In this document: piece by piece, positions 1 through 12,700 of the stretch
How positions within the stretch are numbered: the stretch's first letter is position 1
How the letters are laid out: each line of letters opens with the position of its first letter
Source of the DNA: Mycoplasmoidaceae bacterium
GTDB taxonomy: Bacteria; Bacillota_I; Bacilli_A; Mycoplasmatales; Mycoplasmoidaceae
Direction: 5' to 3'
DNA: 64,000 nt
Assembly (NCBI GenBank): GCA_024407855.1
Contig: JAKSVQ010000001.1
Coordinates: forward strand, 1 to 64,000
The notes under the pieces: model-generated
What the model was told of the DNA's origin: nothing
The model's input: only the letters and a program-made list of their open reading frames with translations
Database searches by the model: none
Made by a program: the position numbers and the translations under genes

Positions 1-968
<968 letters not shown>

Positions 969-996
969 CTGGATTCCTCCTTAATTTGTCTATATA

Positions 997-1563
997 TTAT
1001 ATTTTGTTTATGTATTTTTTATCAAACTCTGCAATGTATGGTAAATTTCTACCAATTTCTTTTGCATCTAATCCATAACCTACTAGGAATGGATTACCTT
1101 TTAAGGTAAAACAAGCATAGTCTGGTTTGAATGGGACTTTTCTCATATCTTTTTTATCAACTAATACTAATGTCTTAATTGAACGTGGTTTTTTAGATTT
1201 TAGATACTTAACAAGTACTGAAAGTGTTTTTGCTGAATCAACAACATCTTCGATAATGATTATGTCCTTCCCTTTAATGTCGCACGTTAGATCGGTAACA
1301 ATTTCTGGTTCTGATACTGCGTGTAAATTTCCACGGAATGAGCTTAATGTCATAAATTCGAATGTAACATCAATCTTTAATTGCATTACAAGTCCACTAT
1401 AGAAAGGAATTGCACCTTTTAAAATTCCTAACATAATTGGTGTTTGCTTGCAATGAGCATAATGTGTATTAATTCATGCTGCTGCTTTTGCAATACCAGC
1501 ACTTGTTTCTTTTTTAGAAAATAATATTTTCTTGACATATTTAGGTTTAAATATTTTTTCCAT
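997..1563 (-). CDS. hpt: Hypoxanthine(-guanine) phosphoribosyltransferase
   Basis: Purine salvage enzyme that joins hypoxanthine or guanine to PRPP, giving IMP or GMP. The protein is 188 residues. The PRPP-binding loop IIIIEDVVDSAKTL lies at about residues 100-114, and MLGILKGA near residue 44 matches the substrate-loop region of the family. The start at 1563 includes the normal N-terminal region; starting at the internal Met at 1434 would lose it. One base separates it from the upstream ispF stop, and AGAGG serves as ribosome binding site inside the end of ispF, so the two are probably co-transcribed and coupled. Confidence 0.95.
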
Positions 1564-1564
1564 T

Positions 1565-2023
1565 TTATTTACCTCTCATTAGCACAATTGAATCACATTC
1601 AATGATGTTTGAATTTTGTTCAAATCTTGTAGCTTTGACATTAACATTCTTTGAGTTTAATAACTTTCTCAAACTAGATACTATGTATTTACGCATTGGA
1701 CTAATCATAATCTTGTCACAGATAATTGTTACATCAACATTTCCCAAACTCAATCCTTTTGATTTAGCTAATGTTAAAGCATACTTTAAGATTAGTTTAG
1801 AATCCATATTTTTGCATTTTATGTCTGTGTCAGGAAAAGCAATTCCAATGTCGCCGCCTTGACAAGCCCCTAATATTGCATCAGCAATAGAGTGCAATAC
1901 TAAATCGCCATCAGAAACAGCAACAATCTTGTAATTACTTTTACATACAAAACCACCTAAAACAATCTTTGTTTTAGCTTTAGTTAATTTATGTATGTCT
2001 TTTCCAAATCCTACAAAATCCAT
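1565..2023 (-). CDS. ispF: 2-C-methyl-D-erythritol 2,4-cyclodiphosphate synthase
   Basis: MEP-pathway enzyme that cyclises CDP-methylerythritol 2-phosphate. The N-terminus VGFGKDIHKL supplies the metal ligands of the family (D9, H11). SDGDLVLHSIADAILGA and GDIGIAFPDTD are the other hallmark blocks. The length of 152 residues is normal. An upstream in-frame ATG at 2065 would add 14 Tyr/Asn/Lys-rich residues, but a TATAAT box lies inside that stretch and family members start at this position, so 2023 is preferred. It is first in the ispF-hpt-ftsH cluster. ispD and ispE are also in this window, so the pathway looks functional although dispersed. Confidence 0.93.
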   Translation of the reverse strand: MDFVGFGKDIHKLTKAKTKIVLGGFVCKSNYKIVAVSDGDLVLHSIADAILGACQGGDIGIAFPDTDIKCKNMDSKLILKYALTLAKSKGLSLGNVDVTIICDKIMISPMRKYIVSSLRKLLNSKNVNVKATRFEQNSNIIECDSIVLMRGK

Positions 2024-2088
2024 AATAAATAGATACTTATTATATAAGTATTTATTTTTTAACATAAATAATATAAATTAATAAAAAG

Positions 2089-2110
2089 AAAAATAGGTCA
2101 CCCTATTTTT
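2089..2110. terminator. Bidirectional rho-independent terminator
   Basis: Perfect 9-bp inverted repeat AAAAATAGG / CCTATTTTT with a 4-base loop, flanked by A and T runs. It lies just after the stop of the minus-strand lipoprotein gene and upstream of ispF. Confidence 0.7.
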
Positions 2111-2122
2111 ATTTAGATTAAA

Positions 2123-2893
2123 CTAAAGTTCGTTTGTCATTATATTTGTGTTTTCTAAGTAATAAGATTGCACAATTCTAAGATAACCGCACATTTCTTC
2201 ATTAATTAATTCAATTAAAGTGCCAAGATCAGAATTACAATTGAATTCATGTATCGATATATCAAATGGTGGCATATCATAGATGACTTCCATTGATCAT
2301 AGATTATCACCTTGAAGAGCTGCAGCTGCTTTTTTCTGCTCTTCCTCGTCATATTTTTGTTCTGGTGCTATTTGATAATCCTTAAATATCTTTGGCTCAA
2401 CATATCAAAGATAAGTTGGATCGTCATCGTTGATTTCATCATTGCCAAATTCAACAGCATATTGCAAATTTTTAACTGATACAGTGGTTTTGTTATTTCT
2501 TTGTTGTTCTTCCGCATCAATAAATTGTGTTGTTATGTCAAAGGAGCATCTTGAGGTAGTTACGTCTATGCCATAAAAGTCAATAGTATATATTGCCATT
2601 GTTGTTGTGTTTGAAGATAAATTAATAGGTGCCATATTTCAAACGATATCTTCAACAAACATTAGTGGATTATCATGAGCAGTTGTCAAATAATCTCTAG
2701 TTGCTTCTTCTTCTGATAGCGCCCCACCACGTTGTTTAGTTGTTGGTTTAAAATCCTCTTCTTCACCTTTAAAAACATAAGTTCTTGACAAAATAGGTCC
2801 AGACGGAGTAAAAAGAGTGCAAGAACTTATTATTGGACTTATAGCACTAACCGTGCCTAGTCCTAGTAGCGTTAATATCTTTTTTGTCTTCAT
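2123..2893 (-). CDS. Putative lipoprotein, 256 residues, unknown function
   Basis: Function not recognised. A lysine-rich start, a hydrophobic core and a lipobox ending IISSC (C25) mark a prolipoprotein signal peptide, so the mature protein should sit on the outer face of the membrane. The rest is acidic and soluble-looking with no membrane segment. Two internal TGA codons are read as Trp, and the gene ends at TAG. There is no clear Shine-Dalgarno sequence; a TATAAT lies about 15 bases before ATG. The stretch after the signal, a Glu-rich linker followed by a pattern like DYLTTAHDNPLMFVEDIV, weakly resembles the same region of the lipoproteins at 25847, 36910 and 39067, suggesting one diverged family. 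Confidence 0.8.
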
Positions 2894-2921
2894 ATTTCTT
2901 ATGTGTCAATTATATATAAAT

Positions 2922-2946
2922 AAAAAATGGGTAAGACCCATTTTTT
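2922..2946. terminator. Terminator overlapping the apt stop codon
   Basis: 11-bp inverted repeat AAAAAATGGGT / ACCCATTTTTT with a 3-base loop. It overlaps the stop of apt and separates the secDF-apt unit from the lipoprotein gene downstream on the minus strand. Confidence 0.75.
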
Positions 2947-3484
2947 ATAACTTTAATAAGTAATGAACGTTGATTCCTGCTTTTTGAATTTTTTCTGGTC
3001 CAGTTGGTAAATCAGCAAGACAACCTAAAACAATAAGATGATCAGCTTTTGCTTTTAGTTGTGTCATTAATTGCTTAGTTGCAATAATTGTTCCACCAGT
3101 AGCAACAATATCATCAACTATTAATACATTTGCTCCAGGCTTAATGTCTTCTTTGTGAACTTGAATGCAGTCTTTGCCATATTCAAGTTGAAATTCAACT
3201 TCAGCAGTTGGTCTTGGTAATTTTCCTTTTTTTCTAATTGGAACAAATGGTAATCCAAGCTTTTGTGCTAATGGAACTCCAAATCAGAATCCACGAGATT
3301 CTAGTCCAACAACGATATCAAACTTAATATCTTTTACTGTTTCAGCCATTAGTTCAATAACATCTTTCATTATGAAAGGGTTAGCTAGAATTGGGGTAAT
3401 ATCTTTAAAGCTAATACCTGGTTTTGGGAAATCAGGAATTACTTTAAGTGTTTCTTTAATCAAGTCAATTTTATTTTGTGCCAT
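2945..3484 (-). CDS. apt: Adenine phosphoribosyltransferase
   Basis: Converts adenine plus PRPP to AMP in purine salvage. The protein has 179 residues. The N-terminal IPDFPKPGISFKDITPIL is typical of the family. FDIVVGLESRGF is followed by a TGA-coded Trp, and the PRPP loop VLIVDDIVATGGTI lies at about residues 120-133. The start ATG overlaps the secDF stop as TAATG, so translation is probably coupled. A stem-loop terminator sits on its stop codon. Confidence 0.96.
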
Positions 3485-6400
3485 TATTTATTTTCTCCTT
3501 TTGGTTCTTCTTTTGCTATCGGAATATGTTTTGTAAATTTGTTAATACCTTCAATTCCTTGTTCGTCAATATCATCATAGTTAATGACAACACGCTTACT
3601 GTTTCTAGCAACAATCTTATTCAATATTGCATTTCTGATCTTAGCAAATTGATATAGAAGGAACGCTAATGTTATTGGAGCAATTACCAAAGTTAATAAT
3701 CCTCCAATAATTAGAATGCCTATCAATGATAGTAATCCAAGTGGTGCAGTTAAACCAAACAATAGAATGAATGCGCCATATGCACTTGCAATAGTTCAAA
3801 TATATGTTCAACTGTTTGTTAATGCTACATTGATAATGTATTTGAATTCCATTCTTGTGTATGGATCTTTTCTACTTCATGATCCATTGATTGCACCTAA
3901 AATTCCAATACAGAATATTGTGTTAATAACAACAATTAAAACAAAGCCCATTACAACAAATTGATCAAATTTAACTTGAGTTAATGCAGCAATACCTAAT
4001 GCCATCATTGGTATTCCAAATGCACCAAGTAACATTGGAATTAATGTAATTCAATTAAATCTAATTGCGGCATAAACTGATGAAATAGATACAGCCGCAA
4101 TCACTGCAATCATTGCAAAGTTTAGAACGTCTTGGTTAGTTGAGCCAGTAATTGCTTGAACTAAAATTGTTTTATAAAGTTCAAATCCAGGTTCAGCCAC
4201 AATAATCTTTTGAGCAATAGACATTAAGTTAGGTTCATTAGTATAGAAATATCATCATCCATTTGTAATATCATGACGATATGAAACATATTGTAATCCT
4301 GGTCATCATGTTTGACTAAAGATGTCTCCATCAAACTTAATTGCAAGGCATCCTTCAGTATGGAACATACTTGAGCTTGTAAATCCTAAAACACTAAACA
4401 GCACGATGCAAACAATTAATAAAGCAGCAATAACAGCAGTTGCAATGATTGCTCCTTTACCTGTTGTGTCAAGTTTGTATTTACTCATTGAACTATAGTA
4501 AGGGAAAGTTAAACGTGTCGCATCTAATGTTGATGGAACAGCATTATTGCTTTGTGCTAAAGCTTCATTGGCAATATTTGATGCTTTGCCAAAGAAACTA
4601 AAGCGATTAACCATTATCTGATTATTAAAGAATAATCCATGTAGTAAACCGTTCAATAAGAATTCACTAATGAAGATGGCAAAACCACCAATAATCAATG
4701 CCAATCCTAATGGGTTGAAACTAATTGGTGCAATGTAAGTAAAACATACACCAAAGATTAGTGCAACAATACTAATATCTATTACCGGTAATAATGCACT
4801 TCTAAATGTTTTCTTAATGATGACTTGTGTGTCTTCACGAGAATTTAATCGACGTCTCATTCGTTCACAAATTGCAATTGCTGCAATAAATCCTGCTAGA
4901 GAAACTGTAAACAAGCCAAACAATAATGACATTGTAATTGCAGTTGAACCTATGGTTGCAATCAATGCAGTCATTGACAGCGCAAACATCATACATATTC
5001 AACTCATTATTCCAGTTGTTCGATACAAACAAGCTAAAAGAACAAGTAAAGCAACCAAGAAAATTAAGAAGCCTAAACTTAAAATTCCAATTAAATTACT
5101 ACCACCAAAAATTGATTCATTAAATGTTGGTTCAATATAAGTGAAGTTGTAGTTGTCTTGGAATCTCTTATAAACATCGCCTTCTTTACCCTTGCTAGTG
5201 ATGTTATCAAAGTTGATACTAACAATAGATCCTTTATCAAAACCATAAGTAATTTCATTATTTAAATACTTATTAGCTTCATCTTTTGTTGTTTTGCCAT
5301 ACCAGAAATAGTTAATTTTTGGTGGAGTAGATTCAGTATCATTCTTATAATCATCAGTAATTTCTTTTGGCATGAAAGTATCAATCTTATCGAATGTGAC
5401 AATATCATTGATATACTTTGCTGCAAATGATGAGTTTGTATCAATTGTTCCAGCTTTTTCTGAATCAATATGATTAAAGATATCAGCATTAGTTATTGGA
5501 TGTTCATTATCCATGTATCGCGGAACTTGTTGTAAACGATATCTTATTAAAGAGTCTTCTTTTTTTGAAATATCTTCACCTTTTCAGTCATGGTTAGTAT
5601 ATTGGTCTGCCATGGCAGCATAAGAACTACCTTCATATATGTCAACATATTCAAAGCCAGTTCCTTTTTCATTAATTCATCAATTATTAATATGATAGTT
5701 TGCTTCGTTATATAAACCTTCTATGTTATTAACAATGTATAGACGTGGTTGACCATAAACTTTTTGAATTCGTTCTGGTTTTTCCTCAGTCTTTTCATTG
5801 TCTTTTTTAGCTGTTAGTAAGTTTTCATAAATCTTACTTAATGTAGTTTTGTACTTTTGTTCAAGAGTTGATTCATCAACATAATATAAAACTCCATTTT
5901 CACCAGCTTTGTTAGTGATAACTTTTGTCTTATTTGATTGATCATCAACATTTTTAGGAATGCTAAATACATCACGGAATGGAATGACTGTATATGGTGA
6001 CTCCATTGAGTCATCATAATCAGGCATATATCAACGATATACTAATGTCTTCTCATTAGAGTTAAAACTCTTATCACCAAAGAATGATAAGTATGGGTCA
6101 TTATCAATTTTTTCATCCTCTTCTTCTTTTGTTGAAGGGTGTTTTCGTGTAATCTTTGATAATTCAAAGTTAGCACTTATATAACCATAATATTGAGGTT
6201 CATCACTACCTGGAACAGTTTCTTTTTCTTCAGTTACTTCATATGAAACATCGTATGATTTTTGACCACTATCTTTTAGTCAACGAGAAAACTTTTCTGC
6301 ACATTCTTTAACGATTTGTTCAGCTTCTTCGTGTGTTTGAAGTTGTTTTTTGTTAGCTTCTAAAGATGCGGCTGGGTCAATTTTAACTCTACCAGTTAAT

Positions 6401-6570
6401 GATTTAGTAAATTCAGAACTTTCAGTATAATTTCTAGCTACTTGTCAGATAGCGACACCAGAACCTGCTAATGAACCAGCAGCAAGAATACTAGAAAAGA
6501 CTATCGGTAAAACCGATAACCCTTTTTTCTTGCCTCGAAGCCATATAGATTTCTTATCGTTATCTTGCAT
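3484..6570 (-). CDS. secDF: Fused protein-export membrane protein SecDF
   Basis: RND-type accessory subunit of the Sec translocon that helps pull exported proteins across the membrane. It is 1028 residues after reading several TGA as Trp. A first membrane segment at about 18-40 is followed by a long extracytoplasmic domain of about 440 residues. The SecD-like membrane bundle begins near residue 486. The FIAAIAICERMRRRL stretch corresponds to the SecD block usually written GMAVDANVLIFERIREE, and the following RSALLPVIDISIVALI to its partner. After a second extracytoplasmic loop, a SecF-like bundle ends the protein. Sequence conservation is low, and the acidic residue normally expected in the SecD membrane block is not evident. 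It is upstream of and overlaps apt. Confidence 0.85.
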
Positions 6571-6661
6571 TGTCTTTTAATTATATGAATAATTAAACAT
6601 TTATATTAAATATTTGATATATTTTTTAAATTATAATAATAACTAAATTATTGGAGGCATT

Positions 6662-7951
6662 ATGAATTTAACTAAGCCAAGAGGAACACAGGACTATATT
6701 TATGAATTAGAACCTGGTTTTGATATTGTTTGTGAATCATGCAAAATGATTGCAAGACTAAATGGTTTTTATCAAATAAAAACCCCTACATTCGAATACA
6801 AAGAATTATTTATTCGAACTGTTGGAGATACATCAGATATTGTTAATAAAGAATTTTATGAATTCAAAGATAAAGGTGACCGGGATATGGTTTTGCGACC
6901 AGAATTAACGGCTAGCGTTTGTCGTGCTGTTGTTGAAAACAAACTTTTAAACAGAATGCCACATCCAATTAAATTCTTTTACATTGAACCAATGTATCGT
7001 TATGAAAGACCACAAAGTGGTCGTCTACGTATGTTCCACCAATTTGGTGTTGAATGTATTGCAACCAACTCATACTATGATGATGTTGATATGATTTTAC
7101 TTGCAACATCTATCCTTAATTGCTTTAACATTAAAGACTACATTGTTAAGATTAACAATATTTGTTCGACTGCAACCAGAGCAAAATGAATGGACGCATT
7201 AAGAACATATTTTGCAAAATATAAAGATCAATTAACAGAAGATTCACAAAATCGTTTACAACGCAACCCTTTAAGAATCTTAGATGACAAGATTGATGGT
7301 AAGAAAGACTTTGTCTTAGCTGCGCCTAAGATTGTTCAATTTGCTACGCAAGATGAACTAGATTATTTTAAAAATATTATTAAAGTTCTCGATGAAATGA
7401 AAATTGATTATGTCATTGATGAAACATTAGTTCGTGGATTAGATTATTACTGTAATTTCATCTTCGAAATCGAATCAACATCTGACTTATTAAAAGGACA
7501 ACCAACTTTAGTTGGTGGTGGTCGATACAATACCATGATTAAAGAACTTGGTGGTGAAGATGCAAACTGTGTTGGTTTTGCATTAGGAATTGAAAGATTA
7601 TTAGTTGCTTTAACTGGTAATGTTGCTTTAAAGAAAGCAATAGATGACTACAAACATGTTGATGTTGTCATTGCTAACTTAGCTGATGAAACAAGTTTAA
7701 TCAGTTCTATGATTGCTAAGATGTTAAGAATCGCTGGCTTTAGTTGCACAATAAACCGTAATACAACAAAGTTGGAAAAGCATTTTAAATATGCTGAAAC
7801 ACAAAATGCTAAATATGTAATCATTGTTGGTCCAAAAGACATTAAGAAACAAGTTGTTCTTGTAAAGAATCAATTAACAATGAAACAAGATGAAGTTAAA
7901 GTAGCAAAGCTAGTTGACTACTTCATTAAGAAAAAAGGTAAAGAAGAATAA
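6662..7951 (+). CDS. hisS: Histidine-tRNA ligase
   Basis: Class II aminoacyl-tRNA synthetase that charges tRNA-His. The protein is 429 residues with one TGA (Trp) near residue 176. The N-terminal PRGTQDY, the motif-2 region YRYERPQSGRLRMFHQFG, the histidine-specific LVRGLDYY, and motif 3 with GIERLL are all present. The C-terminal anticodon-binding domain follows. A TTGGAGG ribosome binding site lies a few bases upstream. Its stop overlaps the aspS start as TAATG; hisS-aspS is the usual mollicute pair. Confidence 0.97.
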
Positions 7952-9675
7952 TGAAATTATATTGTGGTAAGGTTAATGAAAAATTCATTAACAAATTTGT
8001 AACCATTAAAGGTTGAGTCAAAAAAATTAGAAAGATGGGTTCCATCACTTTCTTAGATGTAGCTGACCGATATGGTTTAGTTCAAGTAATTGTTGATGAA
8101 ACAATTAAGATTGATGGTTTAACCCGTGAATCTGTTGTTGCAGTTAAAGGTACAGTTGTTGCCAGAAAAACTCCAAATGATAAACTAAAAACTGGAAAGA
8201 TTGAAATCAAATGTTCATCTTTAAAGATTTTATCTTTATCTAAAACAACACCAATGATTGTTGAAGATGTAACTGATGCATTAGAAGATATTCGTTTACA
8301 ACATCGATACCTTGATTTACGTCGTGATACAGTAAGAAATAAAATTATCTTCCGTTCTAAATTCATTAATGAATTAAGAAATTATTTAGTTAAACAAGAC
8401 TTTGTTGATGTTGAAACACCATGTTTGGCAAAACCAACACCTGAAGGTGCAAGAGACTATATCGTTCCAACAAGAAATGCTCCAAACCATTTCTGGGCAT
8501 TACCACAAAGTCCACAAATCTTTAAACAATTATTAATGGTTGCTGGATTCTTAAAATACTTCCAAATTGCTAAATGTTTTAGAGATGAAGATTTAAGAGC
8601 TGATCGTCAACCAGAATTTACACAACTAGACATGGAAATGTCTTTCATTGAAGAAAAAGACATCATGAAAGTTGTTGAAAAAATGTTCAAACACGCTATC
8701 AAAAAAACTTTAAATATTGAAGTTAAAACTCCATTTAAAGTTATGGAATATGACGATTGTATGAACTATTATGGTGTTGATAAACCAGACCTTAGATATG
8801 ATCTAAAATTGTCTGATTTAACACAATATTTTGCTGGAACACAATTCCGTGTTTTCTCCAGTATTTTAGCGGACAAAGGTGTGATTAAAGGTTTTGCAAT
8901 TGATGGCAAAATTCTTGATAAGAATACTTTTGCAACTGTACAAAAATTTGCAACTGATAAAGGCTTGCAAATTGCTTACTTAACATTTAAAGATGGTAAA
9001 AAAGTAGATGGTTCAATTGCTAAAGTAATTGAAGATGAAAAAGCTAATCAAGCTTTTGCAAGTTTTGGTCACAAAACTGGTTCTTTAATTCTTTGTGCTG
9101 GTAAATTAGAAAAGGTTAATGAAACATTAGGTGCTGCAAGAATTGCATGTAATAACATTTATAAATTTGCTAATCCAAATGAATTAGCTTTCACATGAGT
9201 TATTAACTGACCATTATTTGAACTAGATGAAGAAACTGGTAAGTATGCTGCTGCACACCACCCATTTACTTCCCCTGCAAAGAAAAGTCTAAAAGACTTT
9301 GATACAAATAAAGCTAAAGCTCGTGCTCGAGCTTATGATATCGTTCTTAACGGTTATGAAATTGGTGGTGGTTCAATCAGAATCACTAACACTGAAGTTC
9401 AAAAACGAATGTTCAAAGCTATTGGTTTAACTGATGAACAAGCTAAAGCTAAATTTGGTTACTTACTAAATGCATTTGACTATGGTGTTCCACCACATGG
9501 TGGAATTGCAATTGGTCTAGATCGTTTCTTAATGATCTTGACTAAAGCTGATACAATTCGTGATGTTATTGCTTTCCCAAAAAACTCACACGGAATTGAT
9601 CTAATGCTTGATGCACCAAGTGCTGCTAGTGCTGAAGGATTAGACGATTTATTCCTTCAAGTTAAGGAAAAATAA
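7951..9675 (+). CDS. aspS: Aspartate-tRNA ligase
   Basis: Class II synthetase that charges tRNA-Asp. The protein is 574 residues. The N-terminal OB-fold (about 1-105) has TIKGWVKKIRKMG. Motif 2 is FRDEDLRADRQPEFTQLDME. An inserted GAD domain covers roughly 285-400. Motif 3 is GGIAIGLDRFLMIL. TGA codons encode Trp in WVKK and in the WVINWPLFE segment. It is translationally coupled to hisS and is followed by a strong terminator. Confidence 0.97.
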
Positions 9676-9697
9676 TTAATAATTTAAAAATAGAAGA

Positions 9698-9727
9698 TAA
9701 AAGTACCTTTGGTACTTTTATTTTCTT
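9698..9727 (+). terminator. Terminator after aspS
   Basis: 10-bp stem TAAAAGTACC / GGTACTTTTA with loop TTT, followed by a T-rich tract. It ends the hisS-aspS unit. Confidence 0.85.
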
Positions 9728-9783
9728 TATATTGAATAATATGCTAATATATAAATGTATATATATTTTATATATATCTATTT

Positions 9784-12700
9784 ATGAAGAACCTAATTAA
9801 AAACGTTGTTCGCTCATTTACAAAGAATAAAATATCAATCATTGGATTGATATTCTTGTTATTCTTTGGATTAGGTGTCTTCTGTACAATGAACAACACC
9901 ACGACCAATATTCGTAATGAATATACCTCATTAGCACAAGAGGGTCGTTTACACGACTTCACTGCTGCTGAATTATATGATGTTGGTACAGCTGAATTTG
10001 TTGAATCAGATTATGGTATCAGCTATAAAGGTACTGCTGCACCTACATTTACTGCAATTAATGATTTATCAACAGTATCTGCTCCAGTTAGTCAATATTA
10101 CTATGGCACAACATTAGGTGATGTTCCTGATCGAACATACTATGTTCCACTTCCAAGACAACAAATTATTGAACAAGAAGGAACATACTATACATATAGA
10201 ACTTATTCTATCACTTTAGATAAAAACCTATCTACTGGTTTATATCGTGACTATGCTAGTAGCCATGAAGGAACTGGTTTAGTTCAATTTACATACAATA
10301 CTCCTATTGAAGAATATACAACTAGAGATAACATTCCATATAATCAACGATATTTGTATGAAATTGAATGATGATGAGATAACGGAACACCACCAGAGCA
10401 AGAAGAAATGCAATATTTATGTGCTGGTGATGAAAACAATCCAGGAAGTATTTATTCTCATGAATATAGTGGTTTAAGTGCATTCACTGATGAAAAATCA
10501 AATTCAATCTACTCAACAATGATGAGTAGCGATACTCCTTTATATCGTTACATTAACAATACCTATGGTAATGAAGTAGAAGAACGATACTTCAAATCAG
10601 TAAATGTTACTACTGCTGAGGATAACATTTACTATAAAATTATCAATTCTAACCCTGAAGATACAATTGATAAGATGGTTCTATTTAAAGATCCAAATGA
10701 TCGATGTGGTAATCAATTGTTCTCAGTCAATGACTGAACACCATATGAATCATCAATTCAAATCTATGACTTAGATGGTAAAGTTATTGATCCTGGCACA
10801 TCGTTCACTGTTTACAATGGTGCTAACCCCATAACCTTTACTATTCCTTCTTCATTTAATGAATTGGTACAAATGCCTTTATATTATGTTAACTATAGTG
10901 GTAGCACTAATCAAATGAAGAATTGAACTAATGCTGGTGGTGATGCTGCAACATTAGAACAATATATTTATTCACAAATCATTCAAATAAGAATGAAACG
11001 AATGCTTGTTGGTGAATTCTCCGACCAATCATTACAACCAGTTAAACCAATGATTAAAGTAGCAGCTGATGTCACTGAAGACCGTGAACAATACTTTAAT
11101 ACATTATTTGAACGTAATACAAATACTGCTGTAAATGACCAATATGAAAACTATTTGTATTACTGATATTTCTCAAAACAAGAATCAATTACCTTAAGTG
11201 CTAACGGTAATGTTGTCTTTACATGATCTGGTTTAGGTGGTTCTCCATCAACATGTACTATAAGTAACTGAACAACAAGAATTGCAATTGTTAATCCACA
11301 ACACTTAGAAAAAACAAATAAACGTGTTATTGATCCATCAGCATTAAATAACTTTGAACCATACCGACAATGGTATCGATCAGTTTATGATTCATTCCCT
11401 AGTGGTGAAATAAATCAATTAGCTGCTAAGGGTTGATTCAATACTTTATCATCAGATCAATTTGGTTTTTGAATTAATCCTCATACTAAATTAGCTGAAT
11501 GAGTGGAAATGCAATATGAAATCCCATCAACCGGTCAAAAGATAATTATTAAACGTGGTACCGGTGATAATGAATGAAATGGAATTAACCGTAACTATAT
11601 CGCTGACTGTGAAGGTTATGACTTAGTCATATGAGGTTGTGGTTTAACACCAGACTTTATGTATCCAGTTGTTGATATATCTCGTCCAACACCAAACCCA
11701 GCTAAAGAATGTTTAATTTATTCAAATGAAGTTGGTTACAACGGAATTAAATTATCGTTTGTTAACTCACCAGTTGAAGAATATATTGTTGCTAGATTTA
11801 AAGGTAATGTAAGTTCTTCACGTCAACATGAAATTGTTGATGGTATCAATAGTTGAGTTCATGACCCAGAAGCTAAATCAGGAATGATTCTACCTGAAGG
11901 AACAAAGAGTGCATACTTTGCTGATGATACTGACAACTTACTAAACTGCTCTGGTTTTAGAGTTGCTTATATCCCTAACTTAGTTAATGTTATTGAAATT
12001 GTTTCCGTTATCTTATGTACTTTCATGGGAATCTTATGTTTAGTTATTTGTTTTGTAATTATTAAACGATATGTTGAAAACAATAGAGTCAACATTGGTA
12101 TTATGCGTGCTAATGGTATAAAGAAATGAAAAATTGCATTCTCTTTATTCCCATTTGCGTTATTACCAGCACTAGTTGGTGGTATTGCTGCTTACTTTAC
12201 TGGATTATTTTTGCAAGCGCCAATGCTAACATTGTTTAGTAACTATTGAATGCTGCCAACGCCTCTGATAGGATTTAGTTTGGCACCGTTCTTGGTTTGT
12301 ATCTTTGCTCCGTTCTTATTATTTAGTTTAATTTGTTTGATAAGCACATACCTTGTTCTAAGAACAAAGGCTGTTGATTTAATGAAAGCCGGTTCTGAAT
12401 TTAAGGTTAATGCATTCTCACGAATTGCTAAGAAACCTTTTAAACACTTTGGTGTCTTAACAAGATTTAGAGTTGCATTAGCATTTAACTCAATAAGTCG
12501 ATTAATAGTTTTAGGTGCAATGAGTTGTTTAACAATGTCATCACTTGTCTTTGCAATGACAACCTTTGATAAGTTAAATCAATCAAAGAATATTAACTCA
12601 ACGCAATTTGATTACAACTTCAATATTGAATTGACAACACCAACATCAACCGGTGGTCCATATTCAACATATGACTATTCGGATATGCAAAGTGAAGATA

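Noticed and set aside
1127..1402. Open reading frame on the plus strand inside hpt, and similar antisense frames at 18749, 29320, 47152 and 54518
   Set aside because: They are shadows of well-supported genes, lack ribosome binding sites and match no family.
3484..6570. Apparent string of broken genes, here and in most long genes of the window
   Set aside because: Every break is a TGA at a position that fits Trp; reading with table 4 gives single full-length proteins. These are not pseudogenes or frameshifts.
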